Part shown: positions 56,307-64,000 of the stretch, piece after piece
How positions within the stretch are numbered: position 1 is the stretch's first letter
Layout: every line of letters begins with the position of its first letter
Origin: JBEKTY01 sp049515555
GTDB lineage: Bacteria > Planctomycetota > Planctomycetia > Pirellulales > Thermoguttaceae
Assembly: GCA_049515555.1 (NCBI GenBank)
Contig: JBEKTY010000006.1
Coordinates: 33,022-97,021 of the forward strand
DNA length: 64,000 nt
Direction of reading: 5' to 3'
Translations under genes and position numbers: made by a program
Notes under the pieces: generated by a model
The model's input: the letters and a program-made list of their open reading frames with translations, nothing else
The model's database searches: none
Told to the model about the DNA's origin: nothing

Positions 56307-57266
56307 CTACTGCGACTGTCCGGTTAAGGGCGACGGCGGGCCGTCGGACGGCGATGATTGTCCGCCGGACTGCTGTCCGCCGGACTGCGATCCGCGGAGC
56401 CGGCGGCCGGGATGGGCCTCGCTCTCCTCGATCACCCGCACGAACAACTCCTCCAGGGTGGTGGTCGGGTTGCCCACGCTTTGCAGGCTGCCTTGATGCC
56501 GCCGGATCACCGCGCAGATCTCTTCCTGGGCCTCCGCGCTCAGGCCCGCGGCGCGGAACTCCGTCACGTCGCGGACCTTCAGCAGGCTATCCACCCGGCC
56601 CATCTCTTTCAGCTCGCCCTGGTGCAGGATGGCAATCCGGTCGCACACATCCTGTACGTCGGCCAGCAGGTGGCTGCACATGAGGATGGTCTTGCCCTGC
56701 CTCTGCAGGTCGCGGATCAAGACCTTCATTTCGTGGGTGTGGATGGGGTCCAGCCCGCTGGTCGGCTCATCCAGGAACAGCACGTCGGGATCGTTGATCA
56801 GGGCCTGGGCCAGCCCGATCAACCGCGTCATGCCTTTGGAGTATTCCCGCAACTGGCGACGTTTGGCCTGCCCCAGGCCGACCATTTCGATCAGATCGGC
56901 CGTCCGCTGGCGGCGGACCGCCCGCGGCATGTCGAACAGCCGCCCGTAGAAATCCAGCGTCTCCTCGGCCGTCAGGAAGCGATACAGGTACGACTCCTCG
57001 GGCAGGTAGCCGATGCGTTCATTCTTCGTGACTTCGGTGGCCTCGCGGCCGAAGACCAGGGCCTGGCCGCTGGTGGGAAACAGCAGGCCCAGCAAGAGCT
57101 TGACGGTCGTCGTCTTGCCCGAGCCGTTGGGGCCCAACAGGCCGAACACTTCGCCCCGCCGCACCTCCAGATCGAGGGCCTTCAAGGCCCGCACCTTCTG
57201 CCGGCCCCAAAAATCGCGGTAAACCTTGGTCAGGTTCCGAGTTTCGATCACTACTTCTGATTGCAT
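56307..57266 (-). CDS. ABC transporter ATPase (ABC-2 exporter type)
   Basis: A 319-residue ATPase starting MQSEVVIETRNLTKVYRDFWGRQKVRALKALDL. Walker A GPNGSGKTTT, Q-loop IGYLPEESYLY, signature REYSKGMTRLIGLAQAL (YSKGM, a common ABC-2 form), Walker B LFLDEPTSGLDP and H-loop MCSHLLADV. The C-terminal tail (about 290-319) is Ser/Gly/Gln/Pro-rich and read from a duplicated CCGCCGGACTG-type repeat. It is the first gene of the bottom-strand operon with the ABC-2 permease and TPR-like protein. Substrate unknown. Confidence 0.9.
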   Translation of the reverse strand: MQSEVVIETRNLTKVYRDFWGRQKVRALKALDLEVRRGEVFGLLGPNGSGKTTTVKLLLGLLFPTSGQALVFGREATEVTKNERIGYLPEESYLYRFLTAEETLDFYGRLFDMPRAVRRQRTADLIEMVGLGQAKRRQLREYSKGMTRLIGLAQALINDPDVLFLDEPTSGLDPIHTHEMKVLIRDLQRQGKTILMCSHLLADVQDVCDRIAILHQGELKEMGRVDSLLKVRDVTEFRAAGLSAEAQEEICAVIRRHQGSLQSVGNPTTTLEELFVRVIEESEAHPGRRLRGSQSGGQQSGGQSSPSDGPPSPLTGQSQ

Positions 57267-57351
57267 GCTTGGTCTCGCGATTGCGCGGTCCGGCTGCACG
57301 GGCAGACCCCGTTACTACGGCCCAAGCCCTGATCGGGTTCGGATTGATTAC

Positions 57352-57443
57352 TGGCTGGTGCGTAGTGGCTAGTGGCTGGTGGCTAGTGGCTGGTAAGGAC
57401 CAGCCGCCAGTCACTGGCCACCAGCCACCAGCCACCAGCCACT
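57352..57443. repeat. CTGGTGGCTAGTGGCTGG palindrome
   Basis: A run of ctagtggctggtgg units faces ggccaccagccaccagccacc. It fills the divergent gap between the ABC ATPase and folC. Confidence 0.75.
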
Positions 57444-57511
57444 GCGCCCGCCCGGCGGCAATGGTATACTGATTCCTCGAACCGTGCGTTTCACTTTTTC
57501 CTGACATTTTC

Positions 57512-59002
57512 ATGCCTCCCCCCGCTTCGTTCGACCCCCAGCCGGCCGCCCGGCCCTCCGCCATCCGCTTCCTCGCCGATCGGATCGATTACGAGCGGAC
57601 CCGGGCCATGCCCTACGACGAAAGCCGATTGGGCCTCGACCGGATGCGGCAATTGCTGGACCGGCTGGGCAATCCCGGTCTCGACCTGCCGATCGTCCAC
57701 GTGGCGGGCACGAAGGGGAAGGGCTCGACCTCGGCCATGATTGCCGCCGCGCTGGGGGCCGCCGGCTACCGCACGGGGCTTTTTACCTCACCACATCTGG
57801 AGGGGGTAGAGGAACGCATGGCCATCGACGGCCGGCCCTGCCAGCCCGGCGAGCTGGTGGAACTCATCAGGCTTGTCCGGCCGGTGGTCGAGGCCATGGA
57901 CCGCCTGGATCCCGGTGGCTCGGGCCCCGCCGGTCCTACGTATTTCGAGATCACTACCGCCATGGCCCTGCTCCATTTCGCCCGCCGCGGAGTCCAGGCG
58001 GCCGTCCTCGAGGTGGGCCTGGGTGGCCGCCTGGACGCCACCAACGTCTGCATGCCGCGGGTTGCGGTAATCACCAGCATCAGCTTCGACCATACCCAGC
58101 AGTTGGGCGACACCCTGGCGGCCATTGCCGGTGAAAAGGCGGGGATCGTCAAACCGGGCGTGCCGCTGGTAAGCGGCGTCGTGCAGCCGGAGCCGCGGGA
58201 GGTGATCCGCCTGGTTTGCCGCCAGCGGGGTTGCCCGCTGATCGAGCGGGGCACGGATTACGAGTTCGACTACGAGCCGCCGCGGCATGCCGAGCGGGGC
58301 GGCCAGGTCGGCCGGGTCCGCTTCCGCACGCCCGCCGGCAGCCAGGATTTCGCCCTGGGGCTGCTCGGCCGGCACCAGGCGGCCAACGCGGCCACGGCCC
58401 TGGCCGTCCTCGACCAGTTGCGCCAGTCAGACTGGAGGTTGCCCGAGGCGGCCGTGGGGCGGGCCCTGGCGGGGCTCGCCTGCCCGGCCCGCATCGAGCT
58501 CTTGGCCCGGCAACCGGCCGTCGTCTTGGACGCCGCCCATAACGTGGCCTCAGCCGAAGCGCTGCTCGAAACGTTGGCCGAGAGTTTTTCCGCCACGCGG
58601 CGACTACTGATCTTCGCTGCCACGCGGGACAAAGATTACCGCGGTATGCTGGCCCGCCTGCTGCGATGCTTCGATGAGGTGTTCTTTACCTGCTATCTGG
58701 ACAATCCCCGGGCGGTGCCGCCGCAAGAACTCGCGGCGTGTGCGGCCCAGCTTTGGGCGGAAAAGGGACCGGGGCCCTTTGGCCGTCACGGCCCGCAGCG
58801 CGGTTCGGAAGGATCAGACCCACGCCCGCTTTCCAGCCGCTGGCCGATCTATGACAATCCGGCTGGGGCGTGGCAGGCCGCTATCGGCCGCTCCCGCCCC
58901 GACGATCTGATCTGCATTACCGGCTCGTTCTTCCTGGCCGCCGAGATCCGCCGCCTGCTGCACAGCGCTGGGCCTTGCCTGCCACCGAGCGGCAGGGTAT
59001 AG
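57512..59002 (+). CDS. folC: Folylpolyglutamate synthase / dihydrofolate synthase
   Basis: A 496-residue Mur-ligase family enzyme that adds glutamate to folates (and can make dihydrofolate). RFLADRIDYERTRAMPYDESRLGLDRMRQLLDRLGNP is the FolC-specific start. The P-loop is GTKGKGS (66-72), then FTSPHLEGVEERMAIDG, VLEVGLGGRLDATNV, TSISFDHTQQLGDTL, IAGEKAGIVKPG, LLGRHQAANAATAL, PARIELLARQPAVVLDAAHN (metal/ligand loop) and IFAATRDKDYRGML. A Gly/Pro-rich segment near 412-440 (GPGPFGRHGPQRG) interrupts the C-terminal domain and may be an insertion. It precedes ccsA and hemA on the same strand. Confidence 0.94.
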   Translation: MPPPASFDPQPAARPSAIRFLADRIDYERTRAMPYDESRLGLDRMRQLLDRLGNPGLDLPIVHVAGTKGKGSTSAMIAAALGAAGYRTGLFTSPHLEGVEERMAIDGRPCQPGELVELIRLVRPVVEAMDRLDPGGSGPAGPTYFEITTAMALLHFARRGVQAAVLEVGLGGRLDATNVCMPRVAVITSISFDHTQQLGDTLAAIAGEKAGIVKPGVPLVSGVVQPEPREVIRLVCRQRGCPLIERGTDYEFDYEPPRHAERGGQVGRVRFRTPAGSQDFALGLLGRHQAANAATALAVLDQLRQSDWRLPEAAVGRALAGLACPARIELLARQPAVVLDAAHNVASAEALLETLAESFSATRRLLIFAATRDKDYRGMLARLLRCFDEVFFTCYLDNPRAVPPQELAACAAQLWAEKGPGPFGRHGPQRGSEGSDPRPLSSRWPIYDNPAGAWQAAIGRSRPDDLICITGSFFLAAEIRRLLHSAGPCLPPSGRV

Positions 59003-59044
59003 GTAGGGTTGGCACGGCGGTTGCCACGGTCCCAGTGAGAAGCC

Positions 59045-60181
59045 ATGCTCTCCGGCGTTCACATCATCTGTTTTGCAGCCAGCTACGCGATCGCCCTGGC
59101 GCTGGAAGTGTCGCGGCTGGCGTTCCGCAGCCGAGTCCGCGGGGCGGTCATGTTGGGCGTGGTTGCGGCGGGCTGGGTGGCCCATTCGGCCTTCCTGTAT
59201 TATCGGGCCCTCAGCGCCGCCGGCTCGCCCTTGTCCAGCCTCCAAGATTGGCTCCTGCTGGCCGCCTGGCTGCTGGTGATGGTTTATGTTTACCTGACGT
59301 ACTACCATCCCCGGGCGCACTTCGGCGTGTTCTTGCTGCCGCTGGTGCTGGGACTGATCGGCGTGGCGGCGCTGACGGCCGATTCCCCGCCCCTGGCCCG
59401 CGAGCCGTCGTCAAGAGTATGGGGCATCATCCACGGCACGTCGATCCTGCTGGCCACGGTGTCGGTGCTCGTGGGCTTCGCGGCCGGCGTGATGTATCTG
59501 GGCCAGGCCCGGCGGCTGAAACGCAGGCGGCCGGCCCCGGGCGGACTAAGTGCCCATGCCGCAAGCAGCTCGGCCTGGGGCGTTGCACGCTGGCTCGCGC
59601 CGCTCCTGCCGGAGGGCCTGAAGCTGCCCAGCCTGGAATGGCTGCAAACGGTCAACAGCCGCTCGTTCGTCATCTCGCTGTGGATGCTGGGGATCGGCGT
59701 GGGCTCGGGCATCGTGCTCGATGTGATCGACTACCGCAGCCACCTGCCGGTCCTCCCCTGGAATGACCCGCTCGTGCTGGCCACCTGCGCCCTGTTCCTG
59801 TGGCTCCTTTTCCACCTGGTGCTCAGCGTCGCGTACCGGCCCATCCGCCAGGGACGCCGGGTGGCGTATCTGACCGTGGCCAGTTTCCTGTTCCTGGTCC
59901 TCGCCCTGGCGATGGGCTTCTTCCTGAAGACCCAACACGGCCCACGGCGGGAAGGACCGGCGGGCGAGGGGACCGTGGGCCAGGCCCACCAGTCCTGTTC
60001 AAGCACGAAATCCGAATGTCGAAATCCGAGCCAAATCCGGATATCGAAATCCGAAGGTGCCAAACTGTGGGGTTTTGGTCCCTTTGGTCCTGCCGATTTG
60101 TGTTCGCGCTTTGAGTTTCGGGTTTGTTTCGTATTTCGTGCTTCGGATTTCGGATTTGCGGCCCGTGGAGGCGGCTCATGA
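59045..60181 (+). CDS. CcsA/HemX-like cytochrome c assembly membrane protein
   Basis: A 378-residue integral membrane protein with about eight spans (IICFAASYAIALALEV; AVMLGVVAAGWVAHSAFLYY; WLLLAAWLLVMVYVYL; GVFLLPLVLGLIGVAAL; SILLATVSVLVGFAAGVMYL; FVISLWMLGIGVGSGIVLDVI; LATCALFLWLLFHLVLS; VASFLFLVLALAMGFFL). VWGIIHGTSILLATV and QTVNSRSFVISLW match the CcsA/HemX type; HemX-like proteins are commonly encoded next to hemA. The C-terminal 60 residues are read from a GAAATCCGAA-type repeat and are probably not functional. The stop TGA overlaps the hemA ATG (ATGA, 60178-60181), so the extension keeps translational coupling. A WWD heme motif is not visible, so the HemX role is favoured. Confidence 0.82.
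   Translation: MLSGVHIICFAASYAIALALEVSRLAFRSRVRGAVMLGVVAAGWVAHSAFLYYRALSAAGSPLSSLQDWLLLAAWLLVMVYVYLTYYHPRAHFGVFLLPLVLGLIGVAALTADSPPLAREPSSRVWGIIHGTSILLATVSVLVGFAAGVMYLGQARRLKRRRPAPGGLSAHAASSSAWGVARWLAPLLPEGLKLPSLEWLQTVNSRSFVISLWMLGIGVGSGIVLDVIDYRSHLPVLPWNDPLVLATCALFLWLLFHLVLSVAYRPIRQGRRVAYLTVASFLFLVLALAMGFFLKTQHGPRREGPAGEGTVGQAHQSCSSTKSECRNPSQIRISKSEGAKLWGFGPFGPADLCSRFEFRVCFVFRASDFGFAARGGGS
60003..60165. repeat. AAATCCGAA inverted repeat reaching into ccsA and hemA junction
   Basis: Units aaatccga/atatcgaaatccgaa (60008-60058) face gtatttcgtgcttcggatttcggattt (60129-60157). It forms the 3' end of the ccsA reading frame, just ahead of the hemA start. Confidence 0.75.
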
Positions 60182-61446
60182 ACGCCCAGGTCGTCGGCTG
60201 CAGCCATCATCGCACGTCGATTGCGATTCGCGAGCGCCTGGCGGTGGGCCCCGAGCAACTCGCCGAAATCCTGGATCAATGGCGGCGGGTGTTTCGCGGG
60301 GTGGAGGGCGTGGTGCTCTCGACGTGCAATCGCGTCGAGGTCTACGCGGCGAGCGAGTCGGCCCTGCCCACGTCCGAGCAGGTGGGCGGGTTCCTGGCCC
60401 GCTTCCAAAGGCTCGATCCGGCGGAGGTGGCCCCGCACCTGTACGTTTACCAGGGTGAGGCGGCCGTGCGGCACTTGTTCGCCGTGGCCGCCAGCCTGGA
60501 CAGCATGGTGCTGGGCGAGCCGCAGATTCTGGCCCAGGTGAAGCAGGCCTATCAGGCGGCCACGGAGCGCGACGCCACCGGTCCGCTGTTGCACGCGGCC
60601 TTCCAGACGGCCCTTCGCGTCGCCCGGCGGGTGAGCAATGAAACGGCCATCCACCGCCGGCGGCTCAGCGTGCCCAGCGTGGCGGTGGCCGATTTCGCCC
60701 GGCAGATCTTCGAGCGGCTGGCCGACAAGGAGACGCTGGTGATCGGCGCCGGCAAGATGGCCGAGGAGACGCTGCGCTACCTCCGCGACGAGGGCGCCGG
60801 ACCGATCACCGTGCTCAACCGGCATTTCGAGCGGGCCACCGAGCTGGCCCGCCGCTGGCAGGGCCGGCCCCGGCCGTGGGAAGAATTGCCCGCCGCGCTG
60901 GCCGCCGCCGACCTGGTAATCAGCACCACGGGCGCGGGCCAGGCGATCGTCACGCTGGCCGACTTCCGGCGGATCGAGCCGGCCCGCGGGCACCGGCCGC
61001 TATTGGTTCTCGACCTGGCCGTCCCCCGCGACTTCGAGCCGGCCATCGGCGACCGGCCCGACGTGTACCTGTACTCGGTCGACGACCTGCGGGCAGCCTG
61101 CGAAAGGAACCGCGCCGAGCGCGACAAGGAGCTGCCGGCCGCCCTGCGGATCGTCGACCAGGAGACCGCCGGTTTCATGGCCGGAGTTTACCACCGCGCC
61201 ACCGGCCCCATCATCCAGCAGCTCAAGGACGGCTGGCAAAAGCCGAAGGAAGAGGAACTCCGGCGGCTCTTGGGCCGGCTGCCCGAGCTGGACGAGCGCA
61301 CGCGCGACGAGATCCGTCAGTCGTTCGACCGCCTGGTCAACAAGCTCCTGCACCCGCCGCTGGAATCGCTGCGGGACGAGTCGCGGCACGGCATCCCGCA
61401 TGCGCTCCTGGACGCCCTGGCGCGGCTCTTCCAGCTCAAGGAGTAA
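60178..61446 (+). CDS. hemA: Glutamyl-tRNA reductase
   Basis: A 422-residue enzyme that reduces glutamyl-tRNA to glutamate-1-semialdehyde, the first step of C5 tetrapyrrole synthesis. The start MNAQVVGCSHHRTSIAIRERL is typical. Catalytic Cys50 is in VVLSTCNRVEVY. HLFAVAASLDSMVLGEPQILAQVK, VPSVAVADFA and the NADPH-binding ETLVIGAGKMAEETLRYL follow. STTGAG and LVLDLAVPRDFEP are standard, and the C-terminal dimerisation domain (LVNKLLHPPLESLR) is complete. An earlier ATG (60124) in the same frame lies in repeat DNA and is less likely. It is coupled to ccsA by a 4-bp overlap. Confidence 0.96.
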   Translation: MNAQVVGCSHHRTSIAIRERLAVGPEQLAEILDQWRRVFRGVEGVVLSTCNRVEVYAASESALPTSEQVGGFLARFQRLDPAEVAPHLYVYQGEAAVRHLFAVAASLDSMVLGEPQILAQVKQAYQAATERDATGPLLHAAFQTALRVARRVSNETAIHRRRLSVPSVAVADFARQIFERLADKETLVIGAGKMAEETLRYLRDEGAGPITVLNRHFERATELARRWQGRPRPWEELPAALAAADLVISTTGAGQAIVTLADFRRIEPARGHRPLLVLDLAVPRDFEPAIGDRPDVYLYSVDDLRAACERNRAERDKELPAALRIVDQETAGFMAGVYHRATGPIIQQLKDGWQKPKEEELRRLLGRLPELDERTRDEIRQSFDRLVNKLLHPPLESLRDESRHGIPHALLDALARLFQLKE

Positions 61447-61452
61447 TTGCCG

Positions 61453-61532
61453 CTGTATTCCTCACGCTCCGCGTGAGGTCGGAGCAGCGGCCGCGTATCT
61501 GCCCGGCCCTCTCGCGGAGCGAGAGGAATACG
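61453..61532. repeat. CTCACGCTCCGCGTGAG / CTCTCGCGGAGCGAGAG hairpins
   Basis: tattcctcacgctccgcgtgagg and ccctctcgcggagcgagaggaatac lie just downstream of hemA. Same family as 26117-26268. Confidence 0.85.
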
Positions 61533-61666
61533 AAGAATACGATAGTCGGCCGCCCCTCTTGGATAATCACCCTGGATCTGCCATAATATGCGTTTTCGGC
61601 CCACCCGCCGGAATGGAGCCGGCGGCGCGTGGCAGTTCGATTTCCGAGTTTCCCGGAGCTTTTTCC

Positions 61667-62569
61667 ATGTTCAAGAACCTGAGTCCTTCCGCCCTTGGCA
61701 TCACCGGCCACCAGAGCGAGCTCATCGAGCTGGCCCTCTCGTTCGGTTTCGAGGCCATGGAGCTGAACGTGGTCGATTTGGCCACCCGTGCCAAGCTGAA
61801 AGGCATGGACTATGCCCGGCGGTTGATCGTCAGCGCCCGGCTCAAGATGGGTGCGTTTTCGCTGCCGCTGAATTGGGAGGCCGACGAAGCCACGTTCCAG
61901 AAGGAACTCAAGAAGCTGCCCGAGTACGCCGAGGCGGCCGTCGCCGTGGGCTGCACCGGTTGCCTGGCGATTTTGGCCCCGGGCAGCGACCAGCTTCCCT
62001 ACCACGAGAACTTCGAGTTTCACCGCCGCCGGTTGAGCGAGGTCTGCAAGGCCCTGGAGCCGGCGGGGATCCGCCTGGGACTCGGCTTCCAGGCCGCCGA
62101 GTATCTCCGCAAGAATCAGGCCTTCCAGTTCATTCACGACCTGGACGCCCTGACCCTGCTCATGAACATGGTGGCCGCCCCCAACGTCGGCCTGCTGTTG
62201 GACATCTGGGACGTGTTCGCCTCCGGCGGATCGCTAGACAGCGTCCGCAAGCTGCCCCCCGCCCAGATCGTGGCCGTGCAGGTGGCCGAAATGCAGGAGG
62301 GCATCCCACTCGGTGAACTGGACGAGCGGTCGCGGCTGCTGCCGGGGGCCGAGGGCGGCCGCATCGATCTGGCCGCCTTCTTGACCATCCTCAAGGAGGC
62401 CGCCTACCAGGGGCCCGTTACGCCCAAGCCCTCGCGGAGCGCGTTCACCAGCCGCCGCCGCGACCTGGTGGTCAGGCAGACCGGCGAGGCCCTGGACAAA
62501 GTCTGGCGGGCGGCCGGCCTGACCACCGAGCGGCGCCTGGTGGCTTTCGCCGCTTCCCGCGACGGCTAA
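61667..62569 (+). CDS. TIM-barrel isomerase/epimerase-like protein
   Basis: A 300-residue cytoplasmic protein starting MFKNLSPSALGITGHQSELIELALSFGFEAMELNVVDL. It contains YARRLIVSARLKMGAFSLPLNW, VGCTGCLAILAPGSDQLPYHENFEFHRRRLSEVCKALEPAGIRLGLGFQA, NVGLLLDIWDVFASGG and IVAVQVAEMQEG: the AP-endonuclease-2-like barrel pattern of sugar-phosphate isomerases/epimerases. The usual metal-ligand Glu/His pattern is incomplete (LGLGFQAAEY and LLLDIWD). The upstream open frame (61400-61666) is palindrome DNA, so the ATG after ggagct was chosen. Substrate unknown. Confidence 0.75.
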   Translation: MFKNLSPSALGITGHQSELIELALSFGFEAMELNVVDLATRAKLKGMDYARRLIVSARLKMGAFSLPLNWEADEATFQKELKKLPEYAEAAVAVGCTGCLAILAPGSDQLPYHENFEFHRRRLSEVCKALEPAGIRLGLGFQAAEYLRKNQAFQFIHDLDALTLLMNMVAAPNVGLLLDIWDVFASGGSLDSVRKLPPAQIVAVQVAEMQEGIPLGELDERSRLLPGAEGGRIDLAAFLTILKEAAYQGPVTPKPSRSAFTSRRRDLVVRQTGEALDKVWRAAGLTTERRLVAFAASRDG

Positions 62570-62586
62570 CGGCCGAGGAATAACTT

Positions 62587-62630
62587 GGGGACTGTCCCCA
62601 TTTTCGCCCGACGAAAATGGGACTGTCCCC
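62587..62630. repeat. Palindromic repeat family D, copy 3 (intergenic)
   Basis: ggggactgtccc...ttttcgcccgacgaaaa...gggactgtcccc, differing from the two uvrA copies by one or two bases. It lies 19 bp before the GNAT gene. Confidence 0.9.
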
Positions 62631-62648
62631 TTCCGAAGTGCCCTACCG

Positions 62649-63611
62649 ATGTTGACCTACCGCACGTTTCGCAACACCGATCCGCCGGCACTGGCGGACA
62701 TCTGGCGGAGCCGCAGCGGTCAGCCGGGCCTGGCAGCGGCCGTCACGCCCGACATCCTGGAACAATTCGTCTTCGCCAAGCTGTATTTCGACGGCCAAGG
62801 CCTCACCATCGCCTGCGAAGACGGCCGGGGCGTGGGCTTCGCCCACGCCGGCTTCGGCGCCAGCGATGCCGAAGACCGCTTGTCGCGCGAAGCAGGCACC
62901 ACCTGCCTGATCCTCGTGCGGCCCGACTGCCAGCAGGCACAAGTGGCCGGCGGGCTGCTCGAACGCTCCGAAGCGTATCTCCGCCGCGGCGGGGCCAAGG
63001 TCGTCTACGGCGGCGGAATCCGCCCCCTGGACGCCTTCTACCTGGGCCTGTACGGCGGCAGCGAGCTGCCCGGCGTCCTCGAATCAGACCAGCTCGCCCA
63101 ACAGGTCTATGCCGCGCACGGCTACCGCGAGATCGATCGCACATTGCTCTTCCGCCGCGACCTGGCCACCTTCGAGGCCCTCGTCGACCGCCGGCAGATG
63201 CAGGTCCGGCGGCAGATGTTGGTCGAGGTGCTGCTCGATCCGCCGCCGCGGAGCTGGTGGGAGGCCTCGACGATGGGCATGTTCGACCTCACGCGATTCG
63301 CCCTGGTCCCCCGCAGCGGCGGCGCCGCCGTGGCCAACGCCACCTTCCGCCGCATGGACCTCGTGCCCAGCACCATGCAGCCGCAGTCGGTCGGTTTGCT
63401 GGACATCTGGGTCGAGGAGTCGCTCCGCCGCCGCGGCCTGGCCGTGTTCCTGCTCAGCGAGGCCTGCCGCCAGTTCGCCCGCGAGGGCACCCTCACCGTC
63501 GAGGTCCAGGCCATGCAACATAATCTGGCCGCCCAGGGTCTGTACCGCAAAATGGGCTTCCAGCAGATCGGGCAAGGCAGCGTGCTGCGCAAGGAAGAAG
63601 CCGGCGAGTAA
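62649..63611 (+). CDS. Tandem GNAT acetyltransferase
   Basis: A 320-residue protein. The first half (MLTYRTFRNTDPPALADIWRSRS) starts like a GNAT domain, with LVRPDCQQAQVAGGLLERSEAYLRRGGAKVVYGGGIRPLDAFYLGLYGGSELPGVLESD and YAAHGYREI as degenerate motif A and B. The second (residues about 200-315) has LLDIWVEESLRRRGLAVFLLSEACRQFAREGTLTVEVQAMQHNLAAQGLYRKMGFQQIGQ, the clear RR-x-G-L acetyl-CoA loop and N-x-x-A-x-x-LY-x-x-x-GF end. So one active GNAT and one probably degenerate one. Substrate unknown. Not linked to other metabolic genes. Confidence 0.82.
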   Translation: MLTYRTFRNTDPPALADIWRSRSGQPGLAAAVTPDILEQFVFAKLYFDGQGLTIACEDGRGVGFAHAGFGASDAEDRLSREAGTTCLILVRPDCQQAQVAGGLLERSEAYLRRGGAKVVYGGGIRPLDAFYLGLYGGSELPGVLESDQLAQQVYAAHGYREIDRTLLFRRDLATFEALVDRRQMQVRRQMLVEVLLDPPPRSWWEASTMGMFDLTRFALVPRSGGAAVANATFRRMDLVPSTMQPQSVGLLDIWVEESLRRRGLAVFLLSEACRQFAREGTLTVEVQAMQHNLAAQGLYRKMGFQQIGQGSVLRKEEAGE

Positions 63612-63623
63612 TATCTTCCGGTC

Positions 63624-63860
63624 CCCTCTCCCTCCGGGAGAGGGCTAGGGTGAGGGCCGCGTTCTGTCCCCTCTCCCGCGTGCCGCTACGGCAGTGGGGT
63701 TTAGGTCTTGGGTCTTGGGTCTTGGGTCCTTTGGTCTTGGGCCCTCTTTTGCAATTTGCATTCTTCGCCGTGCCCGTCCTCGCTGAACACCGAACACTGA
63801 GCACTGAAAACTGCGGCTCCGCCTTGGGTCTTTGGTCTTGGGCTCTCATTTTGAAATTTA
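63624..63860. repeat. Repeat-filled gap upstream of the transposase
   Basis: cccctctccctccgggagaggg (63624-63645) and a second cccctctccc unit near 63668, then ttgggtcttgggtcttggg units (63701-63745) and a second ggtctttggtcttggg run (63828-63842) separated by an unrelated tgagcactgaaaactg stretch. No gene is convincing here; the ORF 63650-63880 is a reading of these repeats. Confidence 0.65.
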
Positions 63861-63905
63861 CAATTTACATTTTCGGGTGATCGGGGTCAGACTTTCAATA
63901 TTCAC

Positions 63906-63934
63906 TTTACCGCGTGCGCGGGAAGTGGTATAAT
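63906..63934 (+). promoter_or_regulatory. Promoter of the REP-associated transposase
   Basis: tttacc (63906-63911), a 17-bp spacer and tataat (63929-63934). The ATG begins only 6 bases after the -10, so transcription probably starts at or near the ATG, giving a leaderless message. Confidence 0.6.
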
Positions 63935-63940
63935 CCGGGC

Positions 63941-64000
63941 ATGCCCCGAGCACCCCGCATCGACTTTCCCGACGCCCTGTACCACGTCGTTTCCCGCGGC
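63941..64000 (+). CDS. REP-associated tyrosine (Y1/RAYT) transposase, 5' end only
   Basis: Twenty codons, MPRAPRIDFPDALYHVVSRG, are visible before the window ends. This is the characteristic beginning of TnpA_REP/Y1 transposases (PR-x-x-R-hxx-Pxxx-(Y/F)-H-hxxRG), single-strand nucleases related to IS200/IS605 that cut at palindromes and are linked to REP elements. The His-x-His and Tyr residues of the active site are beyond the edge. The window itself contains many palindromes that could be substrates. Confidence 0.85.
   Translation, partial: MPRAPRIDFPDALYHVVSRG

Noticed and set aside
63650..63880. 76-codon ORF upstream of the transposase
   Set aside because: It is read entirely from TTGGGTC-type repeats and low-complexity sequence.

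Overview
The window is GC-rich bacterial DNA, very probably from a planctomycete of the Pirellulales type. The evidence is a double-length UvrA (two complete UvrA units in one chain), two BBP7-like outer-membrane barrel proteins beside a PEP-CTERM anchored protein, a TIGR03067-like/leucine-rich-repeat protein, an HzsA-related c-type cytochrome, PSP1 and Minf_1886-family genes, and a very large number of intergenic palindromes. No rRNA, tRNA or CRISPR array was seen.

Layout. 1-6.6 kb: 3' end of a MraZ-like gene, DUF1844, pyrG, ribD and a SEC-C-like protein. 7.1-12.8 kb: surface proteins (BBP7 barrel, PEP-CTERM protein, second BBP7 barrel). 13.1-20.4 kb: tandem uvrA with a C-terminal extension. 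20.6-30.4 kb: a CBM9-like protein, a secreted protein, lipA, smpB, an ABC transporter with a His-rich permease and a DUF3299-like partner, PSP1 and Minf_1886-family genes, a small membrane ORF and a secreted lectin-like protein. 30.7-39.1 kb: an accessory block that looks lower in GC by eye, with a decapitated type-ISP restriction gene, a 58-residue Flp pilin, a PilZ protein, a pilin-like/CBS fusion, an AAA+ ATPase, an HD-GYP phosphodiesterase, a second PilZ protein, and a protein with duplicated GspE-type N-terminal (MshEN) modules but no ATPase. 39.5-51.3 kb: a large secreted glycosidase-like protein, a PAC2 protein, tandem PPK2, IS110/recombinase debris, the HzsA-related cytochrome and the LRR protein. 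51.6-64 kb: a TIM-barrel isomerase, an ABC-2 exporter operon with a partner protein, folC-ccsA-hemA, a second isomerase-like gene, a double GNAT protein, and the first 20 codons of a REP-associated (Y1/RAYT) transposase.

How genes work together. hemA with ccsA, and lipA, folC, ribD and pyrG, are housekeeping cofactor and nucleotide genes. The 31-39 kb block combines a pilin, c-di-GMP binders and a c-di-GMP hydrolase, and reads as a regulatory/accessory island for Flp-type pili. It is the best candidate for an undescribed system.

The second striking theme is the palindromes. At least a dozen sequence families of hairpin repeats fill the gaps between genes. Several lie in frame inside conserved enzymes: UvrA at five places, LipA next to its radical-SAM cysteines, and the PPK2 interdomain linker. 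Others form the C-terminal tails of UvrA, LolD-like and CcsA proteins. The RAYT at the right edge is a plausible mobiliser of at least some of them.
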